Source: Sorghum bicolor
Lineage: Eukaryota > Streptophyta > Magnoliopsida > Poales > Poaceae
Reading direction: 5' to 3'
Assembly (NCBI RefSeq): GCF_000003195.3
Contig: NC_012870.2
Span: forward strand, 54,394,049 to 54,458,048
Length of the DNA stretch: 64,000 bases
The notes below the pieces were generated by a model. That model was not told the DNA's origin. It saw only the letters and a list, made by a program, of their open reading frames with translations, and made no database searches. Shown piece by piece: positions 32,904 to 45,200 of the stretch (its first letter is position 1; every line of letters starts with the position of its first letter). The translations under genes were made by a program, and so were the position numbers.

Positions 32904-33472
32904 CGCAAGGTCTAACGTTTCTGTAGGAAAGTCTATATCATAACAACAACACACATCTAATTCGATGTCAGGACGTGTATGTTCTTAATCAAGCGACCAT
33001 CAGTGCCAACACCTTCATCCAGTGACAAACAACATAAACTTTCTACAAATTCAGAAAGTAAAACTATCAACAAACCAGCTGGTAGTGCCTCTTTAGTTGT
33101 TTCAACGGGAAGAAACAGGGATGTTCAGTGCCATCGATGCAAGGGCTATGGACACAACCGTATGTAAAAATTCAAAACCATCACCTATGACTCCTCATGA
33201 GTATGAGAGCCACGATACTGCCCATGATGCTAAACTCATAGAAGGTGAGAGTTCTCTTGATGTGCTGAATTTTTCCATCAAACATGCTATATAGAGCAAT
33301 ATTTAGTGAACACTAAAACTCAATTGTCTTTGTCACAAAATAATTATTCTAGTAATGCATATGATAAAAAAGAGTTATGTGATAATGCTTTTATTATACC
33401 TATGTAGCAAGTAGTGAAAGAGCATGATGCTTTTATTTTACAACCAAATACTTGTGTTCAAAATAAACATTT
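32904..33472 (+). pseudogene. gag: Gypsy gag remnant (second family)
   Basis: A Ser/Thr/Lys-rich segment leads to a CCHC-type start, C-H-R-C-K-G-Y-G-H-N, near 33120-33160. The last cysteine is in a shifted frame. Acidic sequence and then AT-rich low-complexity coding (N-N-Y-S-S-N) follow. The remnant is cut at 33473 by a copia-like LTR and appears to resume near 35641. Confidence 0.6.
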
Positions 33473-35640
33473 TGTAAGGACCTTGATGTCGCCTAGAGAG
33501 GGGTGAATAGGCGTATCTAAAAATTTCTACACAACTCAAAGTCACTTTTTAGTAACTATCGGAAGTTATGACAGTTCGTGTCAGAACTTTCGACGTTGTC
33601 AGAAGTTATGACGTATGTTAGAACTTCCAACATCGTGAGAACTTATGACGTCTGTCAGAACTTCCGACACCTATGGGGAATGAACTACAAGTGCTCAAAT
33701 AAGCTTTATGAAGCTAATAACTTACAACCCCACTTTCTAGTGGTAAGATAAAGTTGTCCAAGTACTTTCTTGACCTTAGAGAGCCACCAATTTGTAGATC
33801 GGGACCAAACCTTAGAATTACAAATAAAAAAGTAGAGAGCAACACAAATAGCAAGAACACAAGAGACAAGGCTTGCTTATGTCCACCAAGGCTTGCCTAT
33901 GTCCACGTTGTTGAGGAAGCCACATAGGCTGTTTGGGTCTCTTTCAACCCTATCCTCGTTCTCAAGTCAAGAGAGCAATTTCTCGAGATGAGGGGTGATT
34001 TTACTAGATGATTTGAGAAATTACAAACCTCCCAGGGCTACCACACAAGTTGAAAGCTCCACGGTCAATGCCTAGCTTGCTAGGAGCCTTGCTCCAAGAG
34101 TAACAAAAACAAATCCAACCAGTTTGACAAAGAAATCAAGTGCTCAAACTTTGCTTTAATGTTTCTCTCACCAAGAATCCTTCTCTCACTCAATCCCTTG
34201 TAAGATTTGAAGTTAGGAGCAAAGGAGATAGAAGAGAGCAGCTTTTAGGAGCTAGAGAGGTGCTCTACTGAAGGTTTTGGTCGAGTGAAATGAGTGGGTA
34301 ACGGTTAGAAGAGAGGAGAGAGCTATTTATACGAAGTAGAAATCTAACCATTCAGATCTACGTCAGAAGTTTCGATGTATACTAAAAATACTATTCATGC
34401 TAGGTCAAAAGTCTACGTGAAAATATATAGTTAACGTCAGAACTTATGGCTCAGGTCGCAACTTATAACGCTAGTCAGAACTTATGGCTCGCGTCGGAAC
34501 TTATGATGTGAGTCAGAACTTATGACCCACGTGCGATGCCCACATGACCATGCAACCATTTGACTTGATGTCACTTATGGCTTGAGTCTGAGAACTTATG
34601 ACTCGCGTCAGAACATATGACATGAGTCGGAACTTATGGCTTGGGGCAAAACTTATGACGTGAGTCAGAACTTATGACCCATGTGCGATGGCTGCACGAC
34701 CGCACAACCATTTGGCTTGATGTTGGAACTCATGACACATGTCGGAGTTGTTGGTGCACGTGCACACGCAATACTTCGCATCGGATGTTTTGACGTATGT
34801 TATAACTTCTGACGACATAATACTGCGCACAACCCGCACAACCGTTGGAACTTCCGACTCGTGCCACAACTTCTGACACCATAAGTCCCCCAAAAAATAT
34901 TTTTTGTGCTCATGAAGTGCTAGAGCGACGCTCTTATGATTTAGTTGTTATGCTTGAGCACTCTATCTTCCTCAGACCAACTAAATTTGCATCCCTCTTT
35001 ATAATGCGGCATATCCTAAACTCAAGGTCAAAAAAATATGACCATTTTGACCACTTGAGTCTTCAATGTCTTCATATGCCACTTTTTCTCAGTATCACTT
35101 TATAAGGGCATGCAATTAACTTTGTCTCCTCTCTCTGAGCAAATATAGCTTGAGCATGTGACTTGAATCATTTCAACATATGTGAGTTCAATCCATGGCT
35201 TCAAGTCACTTCCATTAATGATTTGATCCTCAACACAATATGACTCCTCATAGCTCAATTAGTACCTCAACTCAATGCAAGTACTCTCTTCTTCACCTTA
35301 GCCATGGTACCTCGGTCTACAAGCCATTGCTTGCCCTTCACCTTTGCTTAGTCCCACGAAGCCCTTTCCTTGCTATCTTCACCCTATCGAGCCATACTCA
35401 AGTCACATCATATTAAGCATCTATTGAAAAACCATTTCTTCAATATTTTGATCCTTGCATGAATATCTTCTTGATATGAGTGTTGATGTCAGTCAAGCTT
35501 TAGTTTATAACAATACAAAACTTTGGCCTTCATTTGTATATTATGTGAAATACCATCAAGTTTGCTTTCTTGTTGAACCTTTGATACACTTAGCAAACTT
35601 GTTAGACCTTTAAGTGTGTGATTTGTGTTGCTCTCTACTT
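33473..35640. mobile_element. Copia-like LTR with a recurring GTCAGAACTTATGAC word
   Basis: It begins TGTAAGGACCTTGATGTCGCC and interrupts the gypsy remnant. No coding domain is present. 33540-34880 is filled with variants of GTCAGAACTTATGAC and CGGAACTTCCGAC. A larger 152-bp direct duplication with GTGCGATG and CAACCATTTG lies at about 34500-34651 and 34652-34800. I could not find a matching end or target duplication on the right, so 35640 is approximate and the LTR may be truncated. Assignment to copia (SIRE/Maximus-like) rests on the LTR start and internal word structure only. Confidence 0.5.
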
Positions 35641-36046
35641 GCTAATGAAAAAGATGAATTAAAATTGTTGTCTTCTTTAAATACTTTGGGATATATAGAA
35701 TTTGATACTTTGTATGCTCTTAGTAGTTTGGAGAAGAAATTTAAATATGCTGAATTATTATAGTTATCTAGATATACATATCACTTTATTGGTAAATATA
35801 ATTATAAAGGAGAGTAATGGTGTATCGTGTCTACTTTTGTTTAAATCTGAAATATCCTTTCGTTGTGCAACCATATGATCAACTAGAGGGCTACAATAGA
35901 TATAATCATGTCATTCAAGATCCCCAAATTTTGTCATAAAGACACAGGTTAAATTTCAAGAAGAGGAGCAAAGTTGGTTACTACCCATAACCTGTTCTTC
36001 AACAAAGCTCAAACTGAGAACGGTTTGTTGTCAAGAAGGGGAGAAT
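35641..36046 (+). pseudogene. Degenerate end of the gypsy interior and polypurine tract
   Basis: Degenerate coding (ELKLLSSLNTLGYIEFDTLY in one frame) is followed by a TAG and then by non-coding sequence. It ends with GTCAAGAAGGGGAGAA (polypurine) directly before the + strand LTR. The part 35945-36046 is the inverted counterpart of 30804-30905. Confidence 0.55.
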
Positions 36047-36705
36047 GATGAGGACATGACACCTTCAGATATGACTATTGACTATAAGGTGAGCTTATCC
36101 CTATATTTGTATAATGATTTTTGGTATAATTCACTTGGTTCCACATGTACATGTCATTATTTGCATGTAAGTACAAATGTGTCTCAAAGTGCAAGGTCAT
36201 CAAAGCTGAATTTTCAGTTCGCTAGCGGTCCGATAGTGCTTTACTGGGAAGACCATAACTTATCCATCCGAAGTAAGATCAAGGTCAATGAGCACTTAAT
36301 TGGAAAGCTTGTTTGATAAGATTTCAAATGGATCTGGTCCCACCTCAATATCACACCGGCGAGGCCACTAAATCATCATAAATATTCTATTATTGTTTCT
36401 GCCAAGAGCTACATCATTCTCATGGATATTGATAATGCCAAGTTCTACTTCTTTCTGCCTGCAGCGTACCGAGACCACTAAATCATCATGATATTCTACC
36501 ATTGTTTGCAGGACAAGTGCCCTAGTGGCCGGTTGTCGTGCTCCATTAATTAGATCGTGATAGCCATTGGGGGTGGTGTATCAGTTGCTAAAGTATAGCC
36601 TTGAAGGGTTGTAGTCAAGCCGTGAATGTCACTCCTTTCACCAATCGAGTTATCTAGCGTCTCTCATTGAAAAATTAGACAAAAACCCTATCGAGTTCAT
36701 ATCAA
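36047..36705 (+). repeat. Ty3/gypsy LTR, plus orientation, truncated and internally deleted
   Basis: Starts TGATGAGGACATGAC right after the polypurine tract and is an inverted copy of the LTR at 27049-30803. About 600 bp present in the other copy is missing between roughly 36425 and 36510. A short block containing ACCACTAAATCATCAT is present twice (36365 and 36475). It ends abruptly at about 36705 against an RT fragment in the opposite orientation. Confidence 0.7.
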
Positions 36706-37095
36706 GCCGGGCAGACCAAAGAATCCATGGAGCTCTTTGACTGAGGTTGGAACAGGCCATTCCGCAACGGCACGAACCTTAGCAGGGTCTATCGAAAATC
36801 CGTCCACACTGATCACGTGTCCCAGATACGATATGGACTGTTGTGCAAATGTGCATTTGGACCTGTTCAATTTCCATCGGTCCCGATGAAGCCAATCAAA
36901 GACTTGCTGCAGGTGCTCTAGATGTGTTTTCAATGTGGGACTAAATACTAGAATGTCATCGAAGAAGACGATTACAAACTTTCAGAGCCCAGGAGCAAGA
37001 GTAACATTCGTCGCGCCCTGAAATGTGTCTGGTGCGCCCGTTAGTCCGAAGGCATAACACAGAACTCATATTGGCCCAAATGAGTCTGGGAGGCT
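36706..37095 (-). pseudogene. Ty3/gypsy reverse transcriptase fragment
   Basis: Read on the minus strand: F-D-D-I-L-V-F-S (the catalytic x-x-DD block with F in the variable position, near 36965-36990), then H-L-x-x-V-F-x-W-L, C-x-F-A-Q, Y-L-G-H-V-I-S and W-P-V-P-T-S-V-K-E-L. This is the palm/thumb of a chromovirus-type RT. It is broken by a stop before the DD block and truncated on both sides. Confidence 0.85.
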
Positions 37096-37270
37096 GTTTT
37101 GAATTCTTTGCCTGCTCGAAGCAAAATTTATACTCTAGTTAACAGGTTGTGACATAGTGATAATCATAGCACCAACACACGACTCTTGTTATCACAACGA
37201 TCAGTAGGAAAAACCATTTGTGACAAAGTTAAATCAAGAGGAGGTTCTAACATAGCATTATTAGCAACAA
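37096..37270 (-). pseudogene. Gypsy interior fragment
   Basis: Read on the minus strand, 37190-37268 contains P-P-L-D-L-T-L-S-Q, a short block familiar from gypsy gag-protease linkers. It is too short for a firm family call. Confidence 0.35.
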
Positions 37271-37500
37271 CACTCCTACAGAAAACATTTTTACAGGCGG
37301 TGCTAAAAGCATCTTCACAGGCGGCCAAGCCCACCGCCTGTACCAGGGGTCAGTATAAAATGGACCACAGTACAGGCGGGGCATTATGAGCCGCCTGTGT
37401 AAATGTATTTTTACACAAGCGACAGAAAAGGTGTGCCGCCTGTATAAATATATTTTTACACAGGCGGCTCACACTACACCGCCTGTGTAAATAATTTTTT
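37271..37500. repeat. CACTA subterminal repeat block, left
   Basis: About eight copies of ACAGGCGG or CCGCCTGT, often paired as short palindromes about 10-40 bp apart. Transposase-binding subterminal repeats are a CACTA hallmark. Confidence 0.75.
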
Positions 37501-37799
37501 ATATATATTTCAAATTTTAATTTATATATATATATATATATAAGTGTTTATCAGTAGCTGGCTACAAAATAAAGTATTTTGTAGCCGGACCCAAACAGCA
37601 ACCAGACCGGCACCACCATCAAACGGCAAGTGCACAAACCCACCTGACACTTTTGTCAATTAATTAATTCCATTACGTGCGTACTGCCCTTGATGGCTCT
37701 TAAATCTAGCCATTTAATTGGATTTGATAGCACCCCTAATCACGGTGCTTGCTAATTGCTCCCTCATCGGACGTTGAATATATAGCTCGACGAGGCTTA

Positions 37800-38400
37800 T
37801 TGGCATGAAGAGCTGCACCTGCTGCTCGCAGACCACAGAAGCAATGCACGTAGTCGCCAGTCTTGACGAGGAGGCTGCAGTACCCCATCTCGGCACCGCT
37901 GGAGCGCTTCCGCCACCAGAAGGCAGAAGCCTTGCGGCATCGGTTCTAACCCCAGCGGTCCAATGGTGGCAGGCACAAACCGAAGATTGGGACATCCAGC
38001 TGATTACCTCGACGACGGCGCCTGGTTTTTCCATCCCCCGGTAAGCAACGGCGTCGCCGTTGCCGAAGGTCGTCCTGGTTCCATCCGCCGGTGAAGCCGT
38101 AGGTCTGTGTGTCACCCGATCATCTCCATACAAGGCAGCGGCGGCGTGCGGCTGCTGCTCGTTCGTCACCCGCGCGGCGACGACCGACGACCCTCCAACC
38201 ACCGATGACTATCGTGCATGGTGTTGTTCTTCGCGATGCTGAAGCTGCAAGGCCGTGACGTAGAAGGTGTTGTCCTTGCGGAGGCGGTGGAATTGAAGAC
38301 GGTGGTCCATGGCATGGCCCACGCATCGCCCGGCATTGAGCACGACGGCGGCCGGCTACGCCGGAGAGCTGCTCCTTCTAATTAAAGCGGCGGCAGGATC
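37800..38400. other. GC-rich gene-like cargo in the TIR element
   Basis: GC-rich with long open frames on both strands (for example minus 38202-37714 and plus 37805-38044), rich in Ala, Thr, Val and Arg. I do not recognise a domain. It could be a captured piece of a host exon or promoter; composition alone could also give the open frames. Confidence 0.35.
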
Positions 38401-38522
38401 AAAACGAGGAGGAATGCGGCGAAGCAGCACACGAGATCACCGACTGTAGCGTCACAATGTAGAATTGTTGTAAATATGTTTGGTGAAAATTATAGTAAAT
38501 ATTGTTAGTATTATTGTAATCA

Positions 38523-38760
38523 GAATTCTCGTAAACATGACGTAACTTACTATCATTCTGGTCAATACTTCTTAGTTTAGATTCTCGTAAATATTTGTAA
38601 TGCAAAATCTTGTAAATATTTCTTACTATAGATTACTCTCGTAAATATTTGTAGTATAGATTCTTGTAAATATTTCTTACTACAGATTACTCTCGTAAAT
38701 ACTTTTAGTATATATTCTCGTAAATATTTCTTGGTGTGAATTCTGCTAATTATAGTTATT
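38523..38760. repeat. Degenerate TCTCGTAAATATTT repeat
   Basis: The word (T)TCTCGTAAATATTT or TCTTGTAAATATTT recurs every 30 bp or so, and alternate copies resemble each other more, giving a period near 61 bp. Confidence 0.8.
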
Positions 38761-39228
38761 AAATCCACAAGGATAGCAAGGCATATATATTCTAGTAAAT
38801 CAAAATCAATGACATATATTTTCTAGTAAATCATTTACTTAATAATATGATAGGTTTCAATTTGCTTTAGTATATTATCGTAAAGTCGTAATACTTGTAT
38901 TGTATGCATGCCACCAGCTGTACTAGTAGCTGTACTTGTATTATCGTGACAAATCTGTACACGTTTTGTGAAGGCGTGAAAATAATTATTCCAAATATTC
39001 AGCGTCATTAATTACTACAGTTTCCTGGAGCGTTGATCCCGCATGCATGTAGGTAAGGCGCCCTGTAATTCTCTGTGTACTGGTAATTAAGGCTCGCAGC
39101 AGCAACGCATTGAGACTCGACGGTATCGTGGGAACCCATGGGAACCCATGAGCGCGCGCCTGGATGGTGGCGGTCGGTTTGGCCTGGCTACAAAATAACA
39201 AATTTTGTACCTAGCTATAGAGTATACT

Positions 39229-39365
39229 CTCCATATATATATATATATATATATATAGATATACATATATACACATACATATATATACACATATATATCA
39301 TATATATACATATATGATATATATACATATATGTATATCATATATAAATATGTATATATACTCAT
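39229..39365. repeat. TA/CATATA low-complexity tract
   Basis: (TA)n followed by interspersed ACATATATA and TATACATATG words. Frames through it (Tyr/Ile/Met-rich) are artefacts. Confidence 0.95.
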
Positions 39366-39533
39366 ATTAAGATACTCTAGATCTTACCATGCGAAAATTT
39401 TTCAAAAAAAATTATATTTTACATATATATACAAAGTTCAGCTAGGCGCTCTATAGGCGATGACCCCTAGCCTAGCGCCTAGGCGTTTCTAGGCGTTTTG
39501 CTAGCTGTTTTGCTAATTTACTAAATAATATAT

Positions 39534-39574
<41 letters not shown>

Positions 39575-42268
39575 ACAGCAGAAAATATTGAATAAATAAG
39601 AAGCATATACTAGCTGAATCTATATAAAATAGAGGGTAGTAGACATACCTTAGTGGCTTAGGCTCAATAATCAATAGACATGTTGTTTTTAGTCCTACAG
39701 CAAGGATTGACAGCTTACAAAACTCAATACTTCAATACACAGCAAGTAGTTCATCAAATAAATAGAAAATAGCAAGTTGATACTTATCTATTTACCGGTC
39801 ATCTCCCATCCATTCAATGAACACAGCATAGCAGATCAGCAACACCTAGTAATCAGAGACAAGTGGACAGGACAGCAGTACAAGTGCACAACACAATTCA
39901 TAAAAGGTCTTATTCAGACAACACATAGTTCTCAGAAAAGAAGAAAAACAGTCACACAGGCACACAGTAGCAACAGTTCACAAGTTTAAGACACACATTG
40001 GCACATTGCACATATATGCATGAATGCATCACAAAAGATAAACCATGACATGCGAAAAGGCCCCAGGACCATATCATCTTCCTTCTTCAATAGGGTTCCA
40101 AGTAGTCATCCTCATCTTCATCAAACTCTTCTTTATCAGATTCAAACTCTTCTCCTTCATAGAGCTCTCTCACTCTAGCACTCCTACGCAGCTGAAGTTG
40201 TTCTTCTGCTCCCACTGCATCTCCAAGAACAGACCAAGGTATCCCAGTACCTTCCATCTCTTCTTCCTCCTCCTCATCTCTATAGACCACTAATGCAGAA
40301 TCATATCCATTCTCATGCAAAAATCCTTGAGCTTCAGTTGTATCATTAGACAAGAGAACATCAATGATCTTCTTTGACTTGATTTTCTCTCTCTTACTAA
40401 GCAGCTTGGAGTTTAACTGAATGTAGACTAACTTGTTGAGACGTGTTGTAGTAAGCCTATTTCTCTTCTTAGTGTGTATCTATAGATTTAAACTAAGAAC
40501 ATGTTCAGGTCTGCAATTTGATTAAAAAACTCCTGAAATATTGACAGCAGATAGCTACTTACCGCTTCAAACCCGCTCCAATTTCTTTCACAACCAGAGG
40601 CACTTGATGTCAAAGAAAGGATCCTTGTTGCCATCTTCTGTAAGGCTGGTACTTCAGTTCCATACAGCCGCCACCATGATGCTGGAATGAATGAAAACAC
40701 CACTTTTAGTTAGTAGGTACAATTAATTTATTGTGAGCTGAAAACAACAAACAATCATATTGTAAATGGTACTACCTCTACCTGGGTTGTAATCAAAATT
40801 TTGGAAAGTCCTTGCCAGCTTCTTGCTAAATGGTCCTTCCCTGTTTTGAAACTTTCTCAGGTCTACATGGGCAGCCTGATCTTGCTTATCTTCATCATGA
40901 TAGTAGAAGGTCTCCACACAACTAATAAATCCTTCTGTTATTGTGGGCTCATCAAAGATTGCTGGATTAGCATAACTGTAGTGTGGATTCAGCAAATAAG
41001 TTGTCAAATGCAGTGGAGAATCAAGTCTTCCCTTCATCTTCTTGTCAACAACAGCAATGACCTCCTTGAACCGAGACTCATTATTGCCCAAGGACTCCTT
41101 GATCTCTTTCTTTGCCTTTAGTATTTCTCCATAAACGAAACCCATGGATGGTTTCACATCCCCATCAACCAAGCGGAGAACTTTGACCAGTGGCTCAAAA
41201 ACACTCACTGTTAGCTTCACATCCTTCCAGAAGGTTGGATTGAATACAATAGCTGTGGCATCTTTTCCTTTCTTTGATTTTACATCCCTCAGTGAGTCCC
41301 ACCTATTATGAACCACCATCTTTCTTAGCTGGTCCTTCTTCTCTAGTATGCTATTCAATGTGAGAAAAGTTGAAGCAAACCTAGTCACTCCTGGCCTTAC
41401 TATCTCTTTCCCCTCTGTGAAATATCTCATGCATTCTAATGTTCTTGTGTGCCCATAGACAAATATAGTGAATGCCTTTGCTTGCTCAATCACCTTCTTG
41501 AACCGAGCCAAATAGGCAATTCCTTGCAGCATCAGGTTTATTGTGTGAGTTGCACAAGAGGTCCAAAATATTTGTGGTCTCTTCTCAAGCAATAGCTTCT
41601 TTGCTCCCATGTTGTTAGAGGCATTATCTGTCACTACTTGCACAACATTTTCTAGACCAATGTCTTCAATTGCTTTGTCCACTTGTTCAAAGATGACTTC
41701 ACTTGTGTGTGACACATCTGACATCTCCATTGAGCTGATAAAGCTTGTTCCATCAGCACAATTGGTGCACAGGTTCATTATGCTTCACCTCTTCTTGTCT
41801 GTCCATGCATCAGTCATAATAGAGCACCCATTCTTCATCTTCTCGGCTTCACGTTCTTGCAGCAAGCTCTTGGTTCTTGCATATTCTTCTTCCAGCAATT
41901 TCTCTCGCAGAGAATCCTGACATGGAGGTTCAAGTCCAGGTCCAAACTGGCCAATGGCTTCACACATCTGCTTGAACTCATCATTGTCACATGCATTGAA
42001 TGAAATTCCTACCAAAAAAACATAATAATTAATGTTCTGAAATGTTTCCTACATTCACAAATGACACAACAGTACATTTTAGATAATGGATATAAAATCC
42101 GGCCTCTACATCCGAGGATGTACACAGCCCAAAATTACAGAGTTTTATATGAAATAAACAAAGAGAGTCATAGTCCTATACATGGACTGGGACGCTAGTT
42201 TAAACAATATCAATGTTTCCATCCATTATTGGAAATCTCTAAAGCAATTACTTCTAATTTCTTGCTTA

Positions 42269-45200
42269 TCATCGAGAGCACGTCCTTGGCTGACTCATCA
42301 TGCTGCAGCTGAGCCCAAAAGCATAACCAGTACGCTCCCCTGGGAGTTCGAGGTTCTTCTTTGCCGCCAACCCTTCGGCCTTGTGTAGCGTGTGCACATC
42401 ATTCAACGCAGCGATCCTGGTGCTCCGGCGTAACTCCTTGTTAGGTGCAGCCGGCACAGCTATCTTGGAAGCCAGGGACGCGGGCGGTGTGGAGGTTGCA
42501 GACGGTGGTGCTGCTGAGGAAGCCGCTACTGCAGCAGGGTACAGGTCGGCCCCCACGACGGGTGCCGCTGCTGCAGCAGGAAGCAGCTCAGCAGTGACCT
42601 CCTCGTTGGGCGCTGGGGGGATGAGCAGCTCGGACACCAGCGACTTGACGCCCTCCACCACATCGGGTTGGGAGGCAGGAGGTGAAGTAGAGCCCCCCAA
42701 ACCCGACACTGATAAATCCGTGTCGTACACAGCCGCTAGCGACGTCGGTGAGCAGGTCGCGGGCGTTGGTGGGGCCGTGTCCGACATTCCCCCCTCCTCC
42801 AGCGTAGCAGGCAGCGAAGGAGATGAGGGAGCAGCGAGCGGCGTGCCCTCCTCCTGTTGCGAAGCAACCAGCAAGGGGGAAGAGGGCGCATCCCCCTCCT
42901 TGACGGCCCCCTTTGGCTTGGTTGCTGCAGGCGTCGGGTCCATGGGTGGGGAAGCTTTGCCCTCTGTCGGAGTCGGCTGAGGCGAGGTAGGCGCTACGTG
43001 CTCCCCGGTCGGTGGGGAGGCTGGGAGCTCCTCAGGCGGGGTCGGTGCAGCGTGCTCCCCAGTCGGTTGAACGGCTGGGAGAGCAGCCAAACCAACTACG
43101 GCATGGGGGGAAGTGGCTGTTGTAGAGCCCCCCACCCCGAGCAGGGTCAGGCCGGTGGAGTCGTCCTTGTCGAAGATGTCGTTGTCATCGACGTTCGCCG
43201 AGGAGGAGGACAAAAAAACAGAAGAATGGTGAATCTTGTTAGGGGATGAGACAAGATTATTATAAGCTGCCAACTCCTCTTCTGTTAGCGGGGTATACTT
43301 TGTTGCCCCGTCCTCCGACTCCACCATTACTTTAACACTAATCTCCTTTAAGAGCTGATGACAGACCCTGTTTAAACACTCCTCCACATGTTGAGTCAGA
43401 GCGGCCTGCTGCTGGGGGGCAAGTCTTGTGTAGAAGGTGGGGTCTTGCCAGATGTGCCATCACTATTTTTTCCATTTGCCTGAGGGTCCAGTTCCTCCGC
43501 ATCCGCCATTTCCCGGTCTCCTCCAGTGGCATCTTTATCAGTATCACTCAACAGGTCATCATCATCGTCCACTGGGCCAGTTTCCTTCTGGATAACTTCA
43601 TCAGGGGTAAAAAAGATCCGATAAATGCTGCTAAGAGCACAGACATCAGCAAATTTAGGGATCGTTTTTGTATCCCGAACAGCCACTAGGATGCGTACCT
43701 GACCTGTTGTCCTGAGGTGAGCCATATCAACCTTCTGGGTGGCCCCAATAATGGAACCGACAGCCCATAAAGGAAGAAAGGAGTGAAGCAAACGGGGCAC
43801 TTTAGTAACTGTGACCCATACCTGATCCAGCACTCTGATGGGTTGGACATCATCGATGAACTCATCAAAAATAATAGTACCCTCCTTGTTCTTCGTGGTA
43901 ATTGTTCGGATCGCCAACATCCGTTCCAGCTCTTCCTTGCTTGGGAACGGTACCACGAAGGATTTGGGTCCCTATTTCTGCACTTCCCAGGCCCAACGTA
44001 CCGGAATAATCCTGGACAATTCAGACCGAAGTAAATGAGCACAGACCTCACCAGCCTCTACCGTGATATGGGCTGTTGCAGCAGAATGAACGGGCATGAC
44101 GATCTGGTTATTCCTTGCCGCTTGGATCTAGAAGAAGCCCCCGCCATCCTCTGCAGCACCGCAGTAAGCCACAGATGGCTTAGGACCTCTGAGTAGTGGG
44201 CATAGATTTGTGAAGTGTTCCTCAGTGCAAATGATACACTCCCGCTTCACACTCTGTTCCTTGCGCTTTCTTTTTTGCTTGCCCTGTTCGTCATCATTAA
44301 TGTTGATGGGGATGTCCGTATTGGCTCCAGACCCTTGTCCGCGTTCTCCATGTGTTTGCTATCCGGCACCCCCAGCGCTAGGGGCGCCAGCGAGACCAGC
44401 GGAGCCTTCGGCTGCAGCCTCAGCCGCGGTAGCGTGGAAACCGATCGCGGCACCCCCGCGCCCACGACCAGCAGCAGCGTCGCGCCCCTGGCCCTCTGAT
44501 GCCGCAGGACCTTGGTGAGTGGGAGCTCCGCGATCTGCCCCCGCAGGGTGCGCTCCCCCGCCCCTTGTGCCACACCCTCGGACGTGATCGGCGTGCCCGC
44601 GACCATGGGCCTCGGGAGGGGGTCCGCGACCACGACCCCGGCGGCGGTCCTGCGCTCCCCGACCAAAGTTCATCCTTCCGCGCGATTGGTTCCCAACCAT
44701 GAGTGCTTCCCAGTAGGAGGGTACGGGGGTGAGGAAGGCTGCGGTGTTGATCAGACGGCGGGTAGGTTTTGATGGCGCGGTGGACTGAGTAGGTTTTGAT
44801 GGCGCGGTGGATTGTGTAGCAGGTCGATTCGGCGGCGGCGGCTCTGTGGCGTTGCAGTGGTTGGTCGAGTTTGCCTGGCGGGTTGAGATCGTCCCGCTAA
44901 CCGGGCCCAAGCCGCTTGGGCTTAGCCGTGTTGGTGCCGGTCCAACAGCACTCCCGGCGCGCCGATTTGGTCCTCCGCGGCCACGACCGGAAGTATGGCC
45001 GCGCGGCCGGCCGGCTGGAACACCGGGCATGAACCTCGGCATGATGAAGTCGCCGATCGTAGGCGTCGGAGTGATGCGGCGTGGGGGCAGCGGTCCCTTC
45101 CACATGTTCTTCCATGGCGGCGAGCCGTCTTAGATTGTGATTGCGATGGAGCAGGGATCGGCGCTTTGCGATCAGTGGAGCTTTCTGCGTGTTGCCTGAT

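Larger units (their letters stand above)
37560..39211. mobile_element. TIR element with GC-rich cargo (family uncertain)
   Basis: The left end GGCTACAAAATAAAGTATTT continues TTGTAGCCGGACCCAAAC. The complement of the right end reads GGTACAAAATTTGTTATTTT, then GTAGCCAGGCCAAACC. The terminal inverted repeat extends for about 50 bp with small gaps. TAGCT flanks both sides (37555-37559 and 39212-39216). Inside are a GC-rich, gene-like block (37800-38400) and a degenerate 60-bp-class repeat (38523-38760). No transposase. The TIR contains its own palindrome. A 5-bp duplication does not clearly fit hAT (8) or MULE (9), so the superfamily is open. Confidence 0.6.

Noticed and set aside
39087..39365. 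Tyr/Ile/Met-rich minus-strand frame
   Set aside because: Translation of a TA/CATATA low-complexity tract.
42381..43249. Plus-strand Gly/Ala/Ser/Val-rich open frames
   Set aside because: Mirror frames of the Pro/Ala/Thr-rich tail of the minus-strand ORF1-like protein.
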